NCBI GenBank assembly: GCA_017615135.1
Contig: JAGAAU010000027.1
Coordinates: 1 to 8,325, forward strand
Source of the DNA: Bacteroidales bacterium
GTDB taxonomy: Bacteria > Bacteroidota > Bacteroidia > Bacteroidales > UBA932
DNA length: 8,325 nt
Direction of reading: 5' to 3'
Of this stretch, positions 5,984 to 8,325 are shown one piece after another; the first letter of the stretch is position 1, and the number at the start of each line of letters is the position of its first letter. The position numbers were made by a program, and so were the translations under genes. The notes below the pieces were generated by a model that saw nothing but the letters and a program-made list of their open reading frames with translations, ran no database searches and was not told where the DNA came from.

Positions 5984-7819
5984 ATGAAACTACGCAGCAG
6001 CGTTACATTTGAGGGTCGCCGTATGGCGGGCGCGCGGGCGCTCTGGCTCGCGAACGGAATGAAGAAATCCCAGTTCGGCAAGCCCGTGATTGCAATAGCA
6101 AATTCGTTTACCCAGTTCGTTCCGGGGCATGTGCATCTGCACGATGCGGCCCAGACCGTAAAGGCGGAAATCGAACGTCTCGGCTTCTTTGCCGCTGAAT
6201 TCGACACCATCGCGGTAGACGACGGAATTGCGATGGGGCACGACGGAATGCTGTATTCCCTGCCTTCCCGCGACATAATCGCAGACAGCGTGGAGTATAT
6301 GGTGAACGCCCACAAGGCAGATGCGCTGGTGTGCATCAGTAACTGTGACAAGGTTACCCCGGGAATGCTCATTGCCGCCATGAGGCTGAACATCCCCACT
6401 GTGTTTGTGTCCGGCGGGCCTATGGAAGCCGGAGTGGGAGCCAATGGCGCGCACCTCGACCTGATAGATGCAATGATCAAGTCTGCCGATCCTTCGGTGA
6501 GCGATGCCGACGTTGCAGACATAGAAAACTGCGCCTGCCCCGGTTGCGGCAGCTGCTCCGGAATGTTCACTGCAAACTCCATGAACTGCCTCACAGAGGC
6601 TATAGGGCTCTCCCTGCCCGGGAACGGAACTATACTCGCTACCCACGCTCTCCGCAGGGAACTCATGCTGAAGGCCGCAAGGCAGATAGTGGAGAACACA
6701 AAGAAATACTACTACGAAGACGACGAGTCCGTACTGCCCCGCAATATTGCCACACGCAGCGCATTCCTGAATGCGATGACTCTGGACATAGCCATGGGCG
6801 GTTCCACCAACACCGTGCTTCACCTGCTCGCAGTGGCTGGAGAGGCCGGGGCCGATTTCAAGATGAAGGACATAGACGCCCTGTCCAGGAAAGTGCCCTG
6901 CATCTGCAAGGTGGCGCCAAATACCCAGAAAGACCATATCGAGGACGTAGGCCGCGCCGGTGGAGTGCTCGGAATCATGGAGCAGCTGGCAAAGGGCGGT
7001 CTGGTGGACACCTCCGCCGGAAGGGTGGACGGAATGACTCTCGCCCAGGCGATAGACAAATTCAGCATACTGAAGGACAGTCCTTCGGAGGAAGCGCTGC
7101 GCATCTATTCCAGCGCTCCGGCCCGCAGGCGTTCCATTGAAATGGCCAGCCAGGATTGCAGCTGGGACAGTCTGGATACAGACCGCAGCACCGGTTGCAT
7201 CCGCAGTCTGGAGCATGCATATACCAAAGACGGCGGGCTCGGAGTCCTCTTCGGAAACATCGCCAAGGACGGTTGCGTTATCAAAACCGCCGGAGTAGAC
7301 GAGAGCATCTGGCACTTCGAGGGCCCCGCAAAGGTGTTCGACTCCCAGGAGGCCGCGTGCGAAGGCATACTCGGCGGCTCCGTCAAGAGCGGCGACGTTG
7401 TGGTAATCAGCTACGAAGGCCCCAAGGGCGGCCCGGGAATGCAGGAGATGCTTTATCCCACCTCGTATATCAAATCGATGCATCTTGGAAAGGAGTGCGC
7501 CCTGATTACCGACGGCCGTTTCAGCGGGGGAACCTCCGGTCTGAGTATAGGACATATTTCTCCGGAAGCGGCGGCTGGCGGCGATATCGCCCTGGTGCGC
7601 GACGGAGACATCATAGTGATAGATATTCCGTCCCGAAGCATACGGGTTGAACTTTCCGACGAGGAGCTGGCGGCAAGGCGCCGTGAGGAACTCGCCCGTG
7701 GAAAGAAGGCGTTTACCCCTCCTGTGAGGGTACGTACCGTATCCGGCAGCCTCAAGGCCTACGCATCGATGGTGAGCAGCGCCGACAAGGGTGCAAGACG
7801 AATAATACCGGAAGACTGA
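5984..7819 (+). CDS. ilvD: Dihydroxy-acid dehydratase
   Basis: Dehydrates 2,3-dihydroxy-isovalerate and 2,3-dihydroxy-3-methylvalerate to the 2-keto acids that become valine and isoleucine; it needs an iron-sulphur cluster and Mg2+. The 611-residue product is full length (E. coli 616) and similar to the E. coli type throughout. It carries [20 protein letters not shown] (77-96, Mg-site Asp79/80), [10 protein letters not shown] (119-128, cluster Cys121), [20 protein letters not shown] (181-200, Cys185, 188 and 191), [32 protein letters not shown] and the C-terminal [17 protein letters not shown] loop with the catalytic Ser region. The segment corresponding to NEITPCN of [2Fe-2S] dehydratases reads [10 protein letters not shown] (40-49) and has no Cys, which points to the oxygen-sensitive [4Fe-4S] E. 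coli-like subgroup. This fits an anaerobe. The start at 5984 is supported by alignment to family N-termini ([18 protein letters not shown]). ilvB follows after one base. Confidence 0.98.
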   Translation: MKLRSSVTFEGRRMAGARALWLANGMKKSQFGKPVIAIANSFTQFVPGHVHLHDAAQTVKAEIERLGFFAAEFDTIAVDDGIAMGHDGMLYSLPSRDIIADSVEYMVNAHKADALVCISNCDKVTPGMLIAAMRLNIPTVFVSGGPMEAGVGANGAHLDLIDAMIKSADPSVSDADVADIENCACPGCGSCSGMFTANSMNCLTEAIGLSLPGNGTILATHALRRELMLKAARQIVENTKKYYYEDDESVLPRNIATRSAFLNAMTLDIAMGGSTNTVLHLLAVAGEAGADFKMKDIDALSRKVPCICKVAPNTQKDHIEDVGRAGGVLGIMEQLAKGGLVDTSAGRVDGMTLAQAIDKFSILKDSPSEEALRIYSSAPARRRSIEMASQDCSWDSLDTDRSTGCIRSLEHAYTKDGGLGVLFGNIAKDGCVIKTAGVDESIWHFEGPAKVFDSQEAACEGILGGSVKSGDVVVISYEGPKGGPGMQEMLYPTSYIKSMHLGKECALITDGRFSGGTSGLSIGHISPEAAAGGDIALVRDGDIIVIDIPSRSIRVELSDEELAARRREELARGKKAFTPPVRVRTVSGSLKAYASMVSSADKGARRIIPED

Positions 7820-7820
7820 T

Positions 7821-8325
7821 ATGGAAGACAAGAAAGGCAGGCGTATAAGCGGCGGGGAAATACTTTTGGAGCAACTCCTCATTCAGGGAGTTGATACTAT
7901 TTTCGGTTACCCCGGAGGCGCTATAATGCCCGTTTACGACAAACTTTACGACTATCTGGACAGGCTTCACCACGTGCTCGTGCGTCATGAGCAGGGGGCT
8001 ATCCACGCGGCCCAGGGCTATGCCCGCGTAAAGGGAGTGCCAGGATTTGTGATGGTAACCTCCGGCCCTGGAGCCACCAACGTGATTACCGGCGTGGCGG
8101 ATGCCATGATAGACTCCACCCCCGTGGTGGTAGTTGCGGGTCAGGTGACTTCCTCCCTGCTGGGTACCGATGCTTTCCAGGAGACGGACCTCATTGGAAT
8201 GACGACTCCAATCACCAAATGGAGTTACCAGATACGACGGCCGGAGGATGTGGCCTGGGCCGTAGCCCGCGCGTTCTTCATTGCCGGAAGCGGCCGTCCG
8301 GGCCCCGTGGTGCTGGATTTTACCC
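7821..8325 (+). CDS. ilvB: Acetolactate synthase (acetohydroxyacid synthase) large subunit, N-terminal fragment
   Basis: Thiamine-diphosphate enzyme that condenses pyruvate with a second pyruvate or 2-oxobutyrate, the first common step of branched-chain amino-acid synthesis. The visible 168 codons cover the Pyr domain of the family: [32 protein letters not shown] (29-40), [16 protein letters not shown] (54-69) with the cofactor-activating Glu57, [21 protein letters not shown] and [15 protein letters not shown]. The order and wording are those of catalytic acetohydroxyacid synthases rather than pyruvate oxidase or glyoxylate carboligase, and the position one base after the ilvD stop (TGATATG) supports this. 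The PP domain and the stop lie past the right edge. An ilvN small subunit and ilvC would be expected next but cannot be seen. A weak GGAAGA about 7 nt upstream may serve as ribosome-binding site; otherwise translation is probably coupled to ilvD. Confidence 0.95.
   Translation, partial: MEDKKGRRISGGEILLEQLLIQGVDTIFGYPGGAIMPVYDKLYDYLDRLHHVLVRHEQGAIHAAQGYARVKGVPGFVMVTSGPGATNVITGVADAMIDSTPVVVVAGQVTSSLLGTDAFQETDLIGMTTPITKWSYQIRRPEDVAWAVARAFFIAGSGRPGPVVLDFT

Noticed and set aside
5990..7882. A 630-codon open frame antisense to all of ilvD
   Set aside because: It mirrors the ilvD codons on the other strand, has no recognisable motif or start signals, and its composition is that expected from a GC-rich gene read backwards. 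ilvD is unmistakable.

Overview
The window reads as ordinary chromosomal amino-acid metabolism from a member of the Bacteroidota, probably Bacteroidales. The grounds are a type III glutamine synthetase of the Bacteroides GlnN kind, promoter boxes of the Bacteroidota form (TTTG, about 19-20 nt, TAnnTTTG), weak or absent Shine-Dalgarno sequences, and a decayed lipoprotein resembling the coiled-coil N-terminal (DUF4988 / PL29-N-like) lipoproteins of that phylum. Base composition looks moderately GC-rich (estimated by eye), which would fit an Alistipes/Rikenellaceae-like or uncultured lineage better than classical Bacteroides. Genus cannot be settled from this sequence alone.

Layout. The left part (1-3285) is on the minus strand. 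Read in the direction of transcription it is proC, proB, proA, then the first 149 codons of an aspartokinase (probably bifunctional ThrA) that runs off the left edge. proC/proB and proB/proA each overlap by ATGA, so the three proline genes form one tightly coupled operon. The aspartokinase has a plausible promoter of its own in the 68-bp gap. The middle (3286-3774) is the only stretch without an intact gene. It holds the proC promoter, a frameshifted and truncated lipoprotein remnant on the plus strand, and the glnN promoter. The right part (3775-8325) is on the plus strand: glnN (type III glutamine synthetase), ilvD (dihydroxy-acid dehydratase) and the first 168 codons of ilvB (acetolactate synthase large subunit), which runs off the right edge.

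How the genes work together. ProB phosphorylates glutamate, ProA reduces it to the semialdehyde, and ProC reduces the cyclised pyrroline-5-carboxylate to proline. GlnN converts glutamate and ammonia to glutamine. Aspartokinase opens the aspartate family (threonine, methionine, lysine), and IlvB and IlvD are steps of branched-chain synthesis. All draw on the glutamate/aspartate nitrogen pool.

No mobile element, CRISPR array, RNA gene or defence system was found, and I do not see an undescribed multi-gene system. The most interesting signals are regulatory. A 17-bp block is identical in the proC and glnN leaders. The ilvD promoter sits inside the end of glnN, so close to the start codon that the transcript should be leaderless or nearly so, and its core matches the aspartokinase promoter at 15 of 16 positions.
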